Assembly (NCBI GenBank): GCA_001513395.1
Contig: LFTP01000024.1
Coordinates: 1-21,653, forward strand
DNA length: 21,653 nt
Direction: 5' to 3'
Origin: Clostridia bacterium DTU080
GTDB taxonomy: Bacteria; Bacillota; Limnochordia; DTU080
Shown here: piece by piece, positions 14,027 to 21,136 of the stretch
Position numbering within the stretch: position 1 is the first letter of the stretch
How the letters are laid out: every line of letters begins with the position of its first letter
Made by a program: the position numbers and the translations under genes
The notes under the pieces: generated by a model
Databases searched by the model: none
Told to the model about the DNA's origin: nothing
The model's input: only the letters and a program-made list of their open reading frames with translations

Positions 14027-16258
14027 TTAGGCCTGACCTTTCATTGTGCGACTCAGGCTATGGTCGTAGTGCTCTTTCATCGTCTCCACACTCCAGCTCA
14101 AAAGGACGGGTGTGTTCCCCCGTAGGAATATCGTCAGCGCATCCCCTTCAACACGACCGAGTACCGTACAGGGCACCGCGTGCTGAGCGGCGATCTGCTG
14201 CAATCGGGGAAGATGCTCCTCGGCCAAAGACAAGACAACACGCGACTGCGATTCGCCAAACAAAAGCGCGTCGGCTCGCATATCCAGATCGACGGCGAGG
14301 CGCGCTCCTTTGCCACTTATGATGCAGCTTTCGGCCAAGCATACGGCGAGACCGCCTTCGGAGCAGTCGTGGGCCGAGGCGAGCAGGCCTTCTCGCGCAG
14401 CCTGCAGAACGCTCGCTTGCACTCTTTTTTCGCGATCCAGATCGAGCTGAGGCAGTTTTCCGCCCTCAAGGCCGTGGATAACCGACAGATACTCCGTGCC
14501 ACCCAGCTCTTGATTGGTTTCACCGAACAGGACAATAATGTGTCCCTCTTGTTGCCATCCTGCAGTGAGATAGGCTTCCGCATCTTCCAACAGACCTAGC
14601 ATACCGATGATCGGTGTCGGATATATCGCTTGACCCTCGATCTCGTTGTAAAGACTCACGTTGCCGCCGGTGACGGGAAGCTCCAGAGCTCGGCAGGCAG
14701 CTGAAATCCCTTCAATGGCTCGCCGCAGCTGGGAAAAGATCTCCGGCTTTTCCGGACTGCCGAAATTGAGCCCGTCAGTGATGGCCAGGGGCTGAGCTCC
14801 CACACACACAACGTTGCGGGCCGCTTCAGCCACAGCGATCGCCGATCCCGTGTACGGATCGAGATAGCAGTAGCGGGGATTGCAATCAAGGGTTAAGGCG
14901 ATAGCTTTGCGGGTGCCCGGAATGCGCACGACCGCAGCGTCGGCGACACCGGGTCCGGCCAGGGTATTGCCTTGTACCTCGCTGTCGCACTGTTCGTAGA
15001 CCCATCTCTTGCTGGCGATCGAGGGAGCGGACAGCAGTCTCAACAAACAGCCGTGCAGATCGTCCGGGACAGGCGGCAGAGGTTGGGTGGCCAATTCCTC
15101 TTCCCATGCCGGCAGAGTCTCGGCGGGATGGTAGAGCGGGGCTCCTTCAGTCGACAAAGAAGCCGCCGGCACCTCAGCATACAGGACATCCCCTTCCAGG
15201 ACGCGAAGCATACCGTCGTCGGTGACGCGACCGATAACCGTAGCTTCTATGCCCCACTTGGCGAAGATAGCTTTCACCTGTTGTTCGCTGCCTTTTTTGG
15301 GAATGACGAGCATGCGCTCTTGTGACTCGGAGAGCATGATCTCATAGGGGGTCATATCCTCTTCTCTGCGAGGCACAAGCGCCACATCCAGCTCGATACC
15401 CGTCTTGGCCCTGGCAGCCATCTCCGCCGAAGAGCTGGTCAAGCCCGCCGCACCCATGTCCTGGATTCCTGCGACGAGACCGCTGGCTATGACTTCAAGA
15501 CAGGCCTCAATGAGTCGTCTTCCGGTATCGGGATCGCCGATGGCCACGGCGTGAGTTTGCTCGTGAGAGGCTTCATCCAATTCGGCAGAGGCGAAACTGG
15601 CCCCCAAAATGCCGTCGCGTCCGGTGCGTCCGCCGGCGATCATGACGGGATTGCCCACTCCTCGGGCGCTGGCGGTGGCGATATGACGATGCTCGACGAC
15701 ACCCACACCCATGGCATTGACCAGCGGATTCTCCTCATAGCACGGATGGAAGTAGATCTCGCCACCCACCGCGGGGACACTGACGGTTTTGGCATAGCTG
15801 CTGATACCGTCCGTCACGCCGGCAATCAGCTCACGGGTCCGCGGGCTGTCGGGGATGCCGAAACGCAAAGAATCTAGCACGGCTATCGGTCTGGCACCCA
15901 TGGCGATAATGTCCCTCAGTATCCCGCCGACACCCGTGGCCGCTCCGAGCACCGGCTCTATGGCTGAGGGGTGATTGTGCGATTCCACCTTGAAACAGAT
16001 GGCAAGCCCGTCACCGATATCGACAATCCCGGCGTTTTCACCCAAGCCTTCGAGCAATCTTTCTGATTCAGTGGGGAAAAGATGAAATAGCGCTCTTGAA
16101 TGCTTATAGGAGCAGTGTTCGGACCAGAGCGCAGCGTACATCCCCAGCTCGGTCCAGTTCGGTTCACGCCCCAGAGTCTCTATCACCATTTCATACTCTT
16201 CGTCAGTGAGTCCCATCTGTCGCCAGAGCTTACCGGCTTTGATCTCTTCAATGTTCAT
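14027..16258 (-). CDS. purL: phosphoribosylformylglycinamidine synthase, small PurL
   Basis: PurL converts FGAR to FGAM with ATP and ammonia. The 743-residue length and sequence match the small, Bacillus-type PurL, which normally receives ammonia from PurQ with PurS as linker; neither gene is in this cluster. Motifs: LWSEHCSYKHS with the conserved His48, KVESHNHPSAIEP, GAAGLTSSSAEMA, MTPYEIMLSESQERM, CYLDPYTGSAIAVAEAARN and AHDCSEGGLAV. The stretch usually read GRDGIHGA is GRDGILGA (Leu218). ATG 16258 has GAGGGGAG about 11 nt upstream. It lies 39 nt after purB and 2 nt before purF. Apart from Leu218 I see no damaged motif. Confidence 0.96.
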   Translation of the reverse strand: MNIEEIKAGKLWRQMGLTDEEYEMVIETLGREPNWTELGMYAALWSEHCSYKHSRALFHLFPTESERLLEGLGENAGIVDIGDGLAICFKVESHNHPSAIEPVLGAATGVGGILRDIIAMGARPIAVLDSLRFGIPDSPRTRELIAGVTDGISSYAKTVSVPAVGGEIYFHPCYEENPLVNAMGVGVVEHRHIATASARGVGNPVMIAGGRTGRDGILGASFASAELDEASHEQTHAVAIGDPDTGRRLIEACLEVIASGLVAGIQDMGAAGLTSSSAEMAARAKTGIELDVALVPRREEDMTPYEIMLSESQERMLVIPKKGSEQQVKAIFAKWGIEATVIGRVTDDGMLRVLEGDVLYAEVPAASLSTEGAPLYHPAETLPAWEEELATQPLPPVPDDLHGCLLRLLSAPSIASKRWVYEQCDSEVQGNTLAGPGVADAAVVRIPGTRKAIALTLDCNPRYCYLDPYTGSAIAVAEAARNVVCVGAQPLAITDGLNFGSPEKPEIFSQLRRAIEGISAACRALELPVTGGNVSLYNEIEGQAIYPTPIIGMLGLLEDAEAYLTAGWQQEGHIIVLFGETNQELGGTEYLSVIHGLEGGKLPQLDLDREKRVQASVLQAAREGLLASAHDCSEGGLAVCLAESCIISGKGARLAVDLDMRADALLFGESQSRVVLSLAEEHLPRLQQIAAQHAVPCTVLGRVEGDALTIFLRGNTPVLLSWSVETMKEHYDHSLSRTMKGQA

Positions 16259-16297
16259 GAGATCACCAGCTCCCCTCGGAAAATAATAGACGGCCCT

Positions 16298-17698
16298 TCA
16301 CGATGGGCCCAACTGCAGCGTCGTCTCCCAATGATCGGCAACTCGGAGGGCTTTTTGCCCGGCGATCCCCACATAAAGCTCCGGAGAACGAAGAACCTCG
16401 CGTTGGCGTTCGCTCATTCGATCCAGATACGGAATCAGTTCTTCGCTTTCCTCGACAACGGCACGCAGAGATCGGCCTGTGCGTTCGGCCACGAGGGTGA
16501 GCCGACGGACGACTTCGTGCGCATCAGGATGACCGTGAGCGGCGAGCAGTACGTACAGGGGCTCCGCGATCACCATCTCCTTGCTGCGCAAGAAATTTTC
16601 CTTCATTTGCACCGGATTGACTCCCAAGCGGCGACAGACGCGAACCAAGCGTTCGGTTACCGCCACCACTGCGGCGACCAATTCCGGTATAAAACGGCTG
16701 CATGCAGAGTTGGTGAGATCACGCTGGTGCTCCGATATCTGGTCCATATAAAGGGTCATCATGCGCGGTAGGAAAGCCTTCCACATGCTCTTAACATGTT
16801 CGAAGTTCCAAGGGTTGCGCTTATGAGGCATGGTCGATGATCCGACCTGGGACTCCTCAAAAAACTCCCCCACTTCGGCTATCTCACTGCGCTGAAGATG
16901 GCGCAGATCATCACCGATGTTGGCCAATACCCCCAGTGTGGAAACCAACGCGTGAGCCCAATCCACGACGTACTCCGGCTCCACGATCTGAGTGGAATGA
17001 GTTGACGGGATGAGTCCCAACTCCGCCAGCACTTCTCGCTCCAGGCATTCCGGATCGTCAAAGAACAAAGAGATGGCATTGTAGGCCCCCACCGCCCCGG
17101 CCATCTTGCCGCGCAACGCAGCGGTAGCTTGCTCTATGGCCAAGAGGCGATTGCCAAGACGGCTGATATATTCAGCCATGGCAAAACCGAAGGTGATAGG
17201 AACCGCGTGCTGTCCGTGCGTGCGTCCTATCTGCAACGTGTCGGCCTCGCGGCGCACGAGTCTTATCCAAATTCGGATGAGCTCCTTCAGATAGGGAATG
17301 ACCATCTGATTAGTGACATCCCGGTATTGAAGCACACGTGCTGTATCCGTAATGTCGGATGAGGTGGCGCAAAAATGCACGAACGGGCGGGCCTCGGGAC
17401 TGATCTTTCGACGTATACAATTGACCAGGGCTCGGACACTGTGATGAGTTACGGCCTCTTCGGCATACACTTCCTGAGGAGTGAGTTCCTTGACCGCTTG
17501 CGAGACTTCCAGCGCTACGCTTTCCGGACACAATCCTCGGCGTGCCAGGACCGTTGTGAGAGCCTCTTCCACTTTTGCTTGGTATCTTATGTAGGCATTC
17601 TCAGAGAGATACTCACTCAGCCGTTCAAAAAGATCAGGGGCCGAAGCGTAGTAGCGATGATCCAAAGGGCTGATAGAAGCGAAGATGTCACGCTGCAC
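16298..17698 (-). CDS. purB: adenylosuccinate lyase
   Basis: PurB cleaves fumarate from SAICAR and from adenylosuccinate. The 466-residue protein has the fumarase/lyase-superfamily signature GSSTMPHKRNP (286-296) with the catalytic-loop Ser, GRTHGQHAVP with His161, and ATSSDITDTA. The N-terminus (ISPLDHRY) resembles the SP-D-RY start of E. coli- and archaeal-type PurB more than the Bacillus type (about 430 residues), so it may belong to a different PurB subfamily from that usual in Bacillota operons. The GTG start at 17698 has a perfect AGGAGG 7 nt upstream. It is the first gene after the PurR-type promoter, followed by purL after 39 nt. Confidence 0.94.
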   Translation of the reverse strand: MQRDIFASISPLDHRYYASAPDLFERLSEYLSENAYIRYQAKVEEALTTVLARRGLCPESVALEVSQAVKELTPQEVYAEEAVTHHSVRALVNCIRRKISPEARPFVHFCATSSDITDTARVLQYRDVTNQMVIPYLKELIRIWIRLVRREADTLQIGRTHGQHAVPITFGFAMAEYISRLGNRLLAIEQATAALRGKMAGAVGAYNAISLFFDDPECLEREVLAELGLIPSTHSTQIVEPEYVVDWAHALVSTLGVLANIGDDLRHLQRSEIAEVGEFFEESQVGSSTMPHKRNPWNFEHVKSMWKAFLPRMMTLYMDQISEHQRDLTNSACSRFIPELVAAVVAVTERLVRVCRRLGVNPVQMKENFLRSKEMVIAEPLYVLLAAHGHPDAHEVVRRLTLVAERTGRSLRAVVEESEELIPYLDRMSERQREVLRSPELYVGIAGQKALRVADHWETTLQLGPS

Positions 17699-17711
17699 GC
17701 TCTAGCCTCCT

Positions 17712-17724
17712 AATGTTCGTGTTT
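17712..17724 (-). promoter_or_regulatory. third, single PurBox-like site
   Basis: The minus-strand sequence AAACACGAACATT matches the Gram-positive PurBox consensus AWWWCCGAACWWT at 11 of 13 positions. It lies between the predicted transcription start (near 17733) and the purB ribosome site, which it touches. It has no inverted partner at the usual distance, so it may be chance or a weak secondary PurR contact. Confidence 0.35.
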
Positions 17725-17739
17725 AACTGAATCGATTCT

Positions 17740-17769
17740 ATCTTAACAGAGACATGAAGGCCTGGTCAA
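17740..17769 (-). promoter_or_regulatory. promoter of the purBLFMNHD operon
   Basis: On the minus strand TTGACC (17769-17764, 5 of 6) and TAAGAT (17745-17740, 4 of 6) are 18 nt apart in the purE-purB gap. Transcription would begin near 17733, giving a leader of about 35 nt, too short for a purine riboswitch. The inverted PurBox pair lies immediately upstream. Confidence 0.6.
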
Positions 17770-17774
17770 GAACA

Positions 17775-17817
17775 AAACCCGAACGTTACAGAAAATCCTG
17801 CGAAAATGTTCGGTTCA
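17775..17817 (-). promoter_or_regulatory. PurR-type operator (two inverted PurBoxes)
   Basis: Two 13-bp sites match AWWWCCGAACWWT: minus-strand TGAACCGAACATT at 17817-17805 and plus-strand AAACCCGAACGTT at 17775-17787, each 11 of 13. They are inverted and separated by exactly 17 nt. Relative to the predicted start they lie near -84 to -72 and -54 to -42, close to their position in the Bacillus subtilis pur operon. The distal box is inside the last codons of purE and the proximal box overlaps the purE stop. In Bacillus, PurR represses here and PRPP relieves binding. The purR gene is not in the window. Confidence 0.75.
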
Positions 17818-18295
17818 GCTTCGCGTCTTTGCTGAGTACTTCATGGGCCATGTTCTGTCGGAACTCCAAAAGGCGCTGACGGAGTTGATCGTCCGTCAGG
17901 GCCAGTATCTGTACGGCAAACAGAGCGGCATTTTGCGCTCCGTCGATAGCCATGGTCGCCACGGGAACTCCGGAAGGCATCTGTACGATGGCGTACAAAG
18001 CGTCGACGCCGGCTAAGGCGCCGCCGGAGATGGGAACGCCGATGACAGGCAGAACGGTGTAGCTGGCCAACACCCCCGGAAGATGAGCCGCCCTGCCGGC
18101 CCCGGCGATAAGGACCCGCAGCCCTCTTTCAGCGGCTTGTTTTGCGTAGGAGGCTGCCGCTTCAGGTGTGCGATGTGCCGACAACACCCGTACTTCTGAA
18201 GGGACGCGCAGCTCGACGAGAGTCTTAGCGGCTTTCTCCATGACAGACCAATCCGAATCACTGCCCATGACGATTCCGACCAGTGGCTTGTTCAT
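17786..18295 (-). CDS. purE: PurE, N5-CAIR mutase / AIR carboxylase
   Basis: PurE forms CAIR, either by rearranging N5-CAIR made by PurK (class I) or from AIR and CO2 (class II). The 169-residue protein has GIVMGSDSDW (7-16), LSAHRTPE with His41, and GAGRAAHLPG (65-74). This resembles class I (usually GAGGAAHLPG) apart from an Arg at the third Gly. No purK accompanies it. The frame extends to an ATG at 18340 inside the DUF58 gene, but ATG 18295 gives the family N-terminus MNKPLVGIVMGSD; its AAGGA site is distant (12 nt). It lies upstream of the PurR operator, which overlaps its end. It is therefore probably transcribed from the pyrimidine side rather than with the rest of pur. Confidence 0.93.
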   Translation of the reverse strand: MNKPLVGIVMGSDSDWSVMEKAAKTLVELRVPSEVRVLSAHRTPEAAASYAKQAAERGLRVLIAGAGRAAHLPGVLASYTVLPVIGVPISGGALAGVDALYAIVQMPSGVPVATMAIDGAQNAALFAVQILALTDDQLRQRLLEFRQNMAHEVLSKDAKLNRTFSQDFL

Positions 18296-18329
18296 TCTGA
18301 CAACACATCCTTCCAGCGCTGATCGACGA

Positions 18330-19550
18330 CTACCCGGCATTCCTTCGGCTTCCCAAGGCGTCGAGTTCGCCGGAATGCCGACAACGAAGAAAGGTCAACC
18401 CCGGCATCGGCGGATGGGTGAGAAAACCTGGGTGTAATACCCGATCGCCGATCAAGAACACGGTGATGAGATAACCGGAATGCCGCAAGGAAACCAGTGC
18501 CTTCACGATACCGGGCGAATCGATCGGGGTGATGACGAGAATTGTCGACGCCCAGGGAAGTTGTCGGCCCTCGTCAGTGAGAAGCTGATCCATGGGCTTG
18601 CCACGATGAACTTGCACCCGGGCCAAAGCTTCCATAATCTTCATCAACTGAGAGGCGCCCTTGCGGCTCGATATACGAATAGGGTTTAGATTGCTGCTTC
18701 CCGCCACCGGAGGCCCGTCGCGGCCGTTGGTTACCAGGCCGACCGGCTGTCTTTGTCTGTGCAGGAAGTAGGCTAGCGAGGCCGCTACTTCGATGGAAAA
18801 CTCGCTAGAGTGGTCGATCGAATGTACGTCGTAGGCTTCCTCGTTCAGATCCAAAAAGATGGTGGTCTCCAAAGCAATGGTGGGTTCGTACTCCCTCACG
18901 TGCAATCGCCCGCTGCGAGCACTCGCCTTCCAATGCATACGTTTGAGGGGATCCCCGGGCTGGTATTCGCGAACTCCGGAGGTACGGGCCGGATCTTCGA
19001 AAAAGCGCTGTCGAGTTTGCACTTCGCCGATAGGTAGACTCGAAGGCAGACCGAGATCGGACAGATGATGCACTTTAGGGTAGACAATGACTTCCTCGAA
19101 CAGATCGACTCGCCCTCGCAGCATCTCCAAACCCCAGGGATCGCCCGCTTCGACATGAAGCGGGCCGATGGGAAAGACGCCTCGGAAGCGTCCCTGGACG
19201 CGGTACGAAAACGTCACTTGTTGTCCCGGAGACAATGCATATACCGCTTTCCGAGGAGTCAAGGCATACAGTCCGCGGGGCACCTCGTCCGTGGTTGAGA
19301 CCCAAACCAGGGGCGCCCAGCTTCTGTTGTGCGCGTGTATCGACACTACGAATTCTTCGCCCCGAAAGAGGTGCCCGGTGCTGACCTCGCGCTTGACGAT
19401 CAAGTTCTCAAAGCCTTTTCGTGTGATGAAGCGAGCGCCCCAGTACACGAGCAAGATGGAGTAGAGCATAACCCAGATGATCTTGCCCGTGAAAAAAAGG
19501 GCTATAGCGGCTATCAACAACAGACACCGTCGCCAATAGCGACGCATCAT
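18330..19550 (-). CDS. DUF58-family membrane-anchored protein
   Basis: A 406-residue protein of the DUF58 family, whose biochemical role is not established; members often occur with MoxR-type ATPases and transglutaminase-like proteins. Two hydrophobic helices lie near residues 9-21 and 24-38, then a beta-rich region, then the family motif at about 191-223 (SGVREYQPGDPLKRMHWKAS, and RLHVREYEP). A C-terminal part follows that could adopt a von Willebrand A-like fold (TIFLDLNEE). The frame is open to 19622 inside pyrE, but the ATG at 19550, with GGGGGGAT about 5 nt upstream, gives a sensible start 25 nt after pyrE. No MoxR neighbour is present: it stands alone between pyrE and purE. Confidence 0.85.
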   Translation of the reverse strand: MMRRYWRRCLLLIAAIALFFTGKIIWVMLYSILLVYWGARFITRKGFENLIVKREVSTGHLFRGEEFVVSIHAHNRSWAPLVWVSTTDEVPRGLYALTPRKAVYALSPGQQVTFSYRVQGRFRGVFPIGPLHVEAGDPWGLEMLRGRVDLFEEVIVYPKVHHLSDLGLPSSLPIGEVQTRQRFFEDPARTSGVREYQPGDPLKRMHWKASARSGRLHVREYEPTIALETTIFLDLNEEAYDVHSIDHSSEFSIEVAASLAYFLHRQRQPVGLVTNGRDGPPVAGSSNLNPIRISSRKGASQLMKIMEALARVQVHRGKPMDQLLTDEGRQLPWASTILVITPIDSPGIVKALVSLRHSGYLITVFLIGDRVLHPGFLTHPPMPGLTFLRCRHSGELDALGSRRNAG

Positions 19551-19575
19551 TCTACATCCCCCCAGCCGAGCGACA

Positions 19576-20148
19576 CTACAGGTGTCGGCTGCCACGACTT
19601 GTAAACGGCTGATTGGCCGCACATAAGGGGCACTCCTGCGCCGGCCACGCCTGCGCTTCGAGGCGCATGAGAGGCTCGGCTCTTACCCCGAAATCGGCTT
19701 TTCCGCCACTGCGATCCACCAAGTAGCCGACTCCTACGAGATGGCCCTGACAGTCCTTGACAAGATCGAGGACTTCTTGCACTGAGCCGCCCGTCGTCAC
19801 TACATCTTCGACGACCAGCACGCGTTCCCCTGGAGCGATGGCAAAACCGCGGCGCAACGTCATTCGCCCCGCTTCGCGCTCGGAGAAGATGGCTCTGGTG
19901 CCCAGTGCCTTGCCCACTCCATGAGCCAGCAAAATGCCTCCTGTTGCCGGACCTATCACGACTTGTACATTATCATCGGCGAAGCGGGCCGCTATCATGT
20001 CGCACAGTCTCTGTGTCAGCTCAGGATACTGGAGGACGGCGAATTTCTCCAAGTAGGTGTCGCTATGCAATCCGGAAGTGAGGACGAAATGGCCGGACAA
20101 CAAGGCTCCGGTTTTAAGGAAAATGCTGCGGACGTCGTCATTCACCAT
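19576..20148 (-). CDS. pyrE: orotate phosphoribosyltransferase
   Basis: PyrE adds PRPP to orotate to give OMP. The 190-residue protein has VVIGPATGGILLAHGVG (63-79), SEREAGRMTLRRGF, the PRPP motif VLVVEDVVTTGGS (110-122) and a C-terminal CPLCAANQP segment followed by SRGSR. This C-terminal Cys pair is familiar from Thermus-type PyrE. The frame is open upstream to 20247, overlapping pyrD, but ATG 20148 has GGAGGA 7 nt upstream and gives the normal length. It follows pyrD by 43 nt. In Bacillus pyrF lies between pyrD and pyrE; here it does not. Confidence 0.95.
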   Translation of the reverse strand: MVNDDVRSIFLKTGALLSGHFVLTSGLHSDTYLEKFAVLQYPELTQRLCDMIAARFADDNVQVVIGPATGGILLAHGVGKALGTRAIFSEREAGRMTLRRGFAIAPGERVLVVEDVVTTGGSVQEVLDLVKDCQGHLVGVGYLVDRSGGKADFGVRAEPLMRLEAQAWPAQECPLCAANQPFTSRGSRHL

Positions 20149-20191
20149 ACTGATTTCCTCCATGCCCTTTGTGGTTTGCTTACGTCTTATC

Positions 20192-21136
20192 CTATCTGCT
20201 GAGTCCTCTATGCGCGGCTCCCACCAATCGGCGGATAGAAAGACCATGTTGCTCGCAGTAGTCGGCTAAGCCCTGTATGATCTCCACTGCCGCCGTAGGG
20301 TTGCGGAAAGTGGCCGTTCCCAGCGCTACGGCTGTGGCTCCGGCGAGGATGAACTCCAGTGCATCACGGGTGGTCAGGATCCCTCCCATGCCGATGATCG
20401 GGACGTCGACACTCTGATAGACCTGCCAGACCATACGCACGGCGACGGGACGGATTGCCGGGCCCGACAGTCCGCCCATCACATTGGCCAAGACGGGTTT
20501 GCGTCGATCCACATCGATGCTCATGCCAAGCAAAGTGTTGATCAAGCTGATGATGTCGGCCCCCGCGTCCGCAACCGCTTTGGCGATCGCCGTAATATCC
20601 GTCACATTGGGAGACAGTTTGGCGATCACGGGCAGCTCGGTGCTGTCCGCTACGGCAGCTATAACGTCTGCCGCCATCTGAGGATCGGTGCCAAAGGCAA
20701 TGCCGCCTTCCTTGACATTAGGGCAGGATATGTTGACCTCCAGCGCGGCCACGCCCGGAGCCTGATCGAGTCTGGCAGCTACGGCCGCGTATTCCTCTAC
20801 CGTCTTGCCCACGATATTGACGATGGTCGTGACGCCCTGGTCAACAAGCCAGGGCAAATCGTGGGTGATGAAGTAATCCACCCCCGGATTCTGTAGTCCG
20901 ATGGCATTGAGCATTCCGGCGGGAGTCTCCGCGATTCGCGGAGGGGGATTTCCTGGCCAAGGCTCAAGGGAAACACCTTTGACCATGACGGCCCCTAAGA
21001 TACCTAGATCAAAGTATTCCGCATACTCCCGACCGTAATCGAAAGTACCGGAGGCCACCATGACCGGATTTTTCAGGACGAGACCCGCCAACTCGACCTG
21101 CAAGTTGCGTCGGCTGCTGTCATCCGCACAAGACAT
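20192..21136 (-). CDS. pyrD: dihydroorotate dehydrogenase, class 1B catalytic subunit
   Basis: PyrD oxidises dihydroorotate to orotate using FMN and, with PyrK, passes electrons to NAD+. The 314-residue protein starts near NLQVELAGLVLKNPVMVASG, has the catalytic Cys138 in NISCPNVKEGG, and carries the FMN-phosphate region MGGILTTRDALEFILAGA. The catalytic Cys (rather than Ser) and the pyrK neighbour mark class 1B. ATG 21136 has GGAGGT 8 nt upstream. The first 17 nt overlap the pyrK 3' end, so the two subunits are translationally coupled. Confidence 0.96.
   Translation of the reverse strand: MSCADDSSRRNLQVELAGLVLKNPVMVASGTFDYGREYAEYFDLGILGAVMVKGVSLEPWPGNPPPRIAETPAGMLNAIGLQNPGVDYFITHDLPWLVDQGVTTIVNIVGKTVEEYAAVAARLDQAPGVAALEVNISCPNVKEGGIAFGTDPQMAADVIAAVADSTELPVIAKLSPNVTDITAIAKAVADAGADIISLINTLLGMSIDVDRRKPVLANVMGGLSGPAIRPVAVRMVWQVYQSVDVPIIGMGGILTTRDALEFILAGATAVALGTATFRNPTAAVEIIQGLADYCEQHGLSIRRLVGAAHRGLSR

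Noticed and set aside
13227..14030. Plus-strand ORF of 267 codons
   Set aside because: It is antisense to purF, has no recognisable motif, and arises from codon bias on the opposite strand.
16112..16175. Two GTTCGG motifs resembling PurBoxes inside purL
   Set aside because: Both are in the same orientation, lie within conserved coding codons and have the wrong spacing, so chance is likely.
17699..17785. Possible purine riboswitch before purB, as in the Bacillus pur operon
   Set aside because: The leader from the predicted start is only about 35 nt and lacks the conserved purine-aptamer core.
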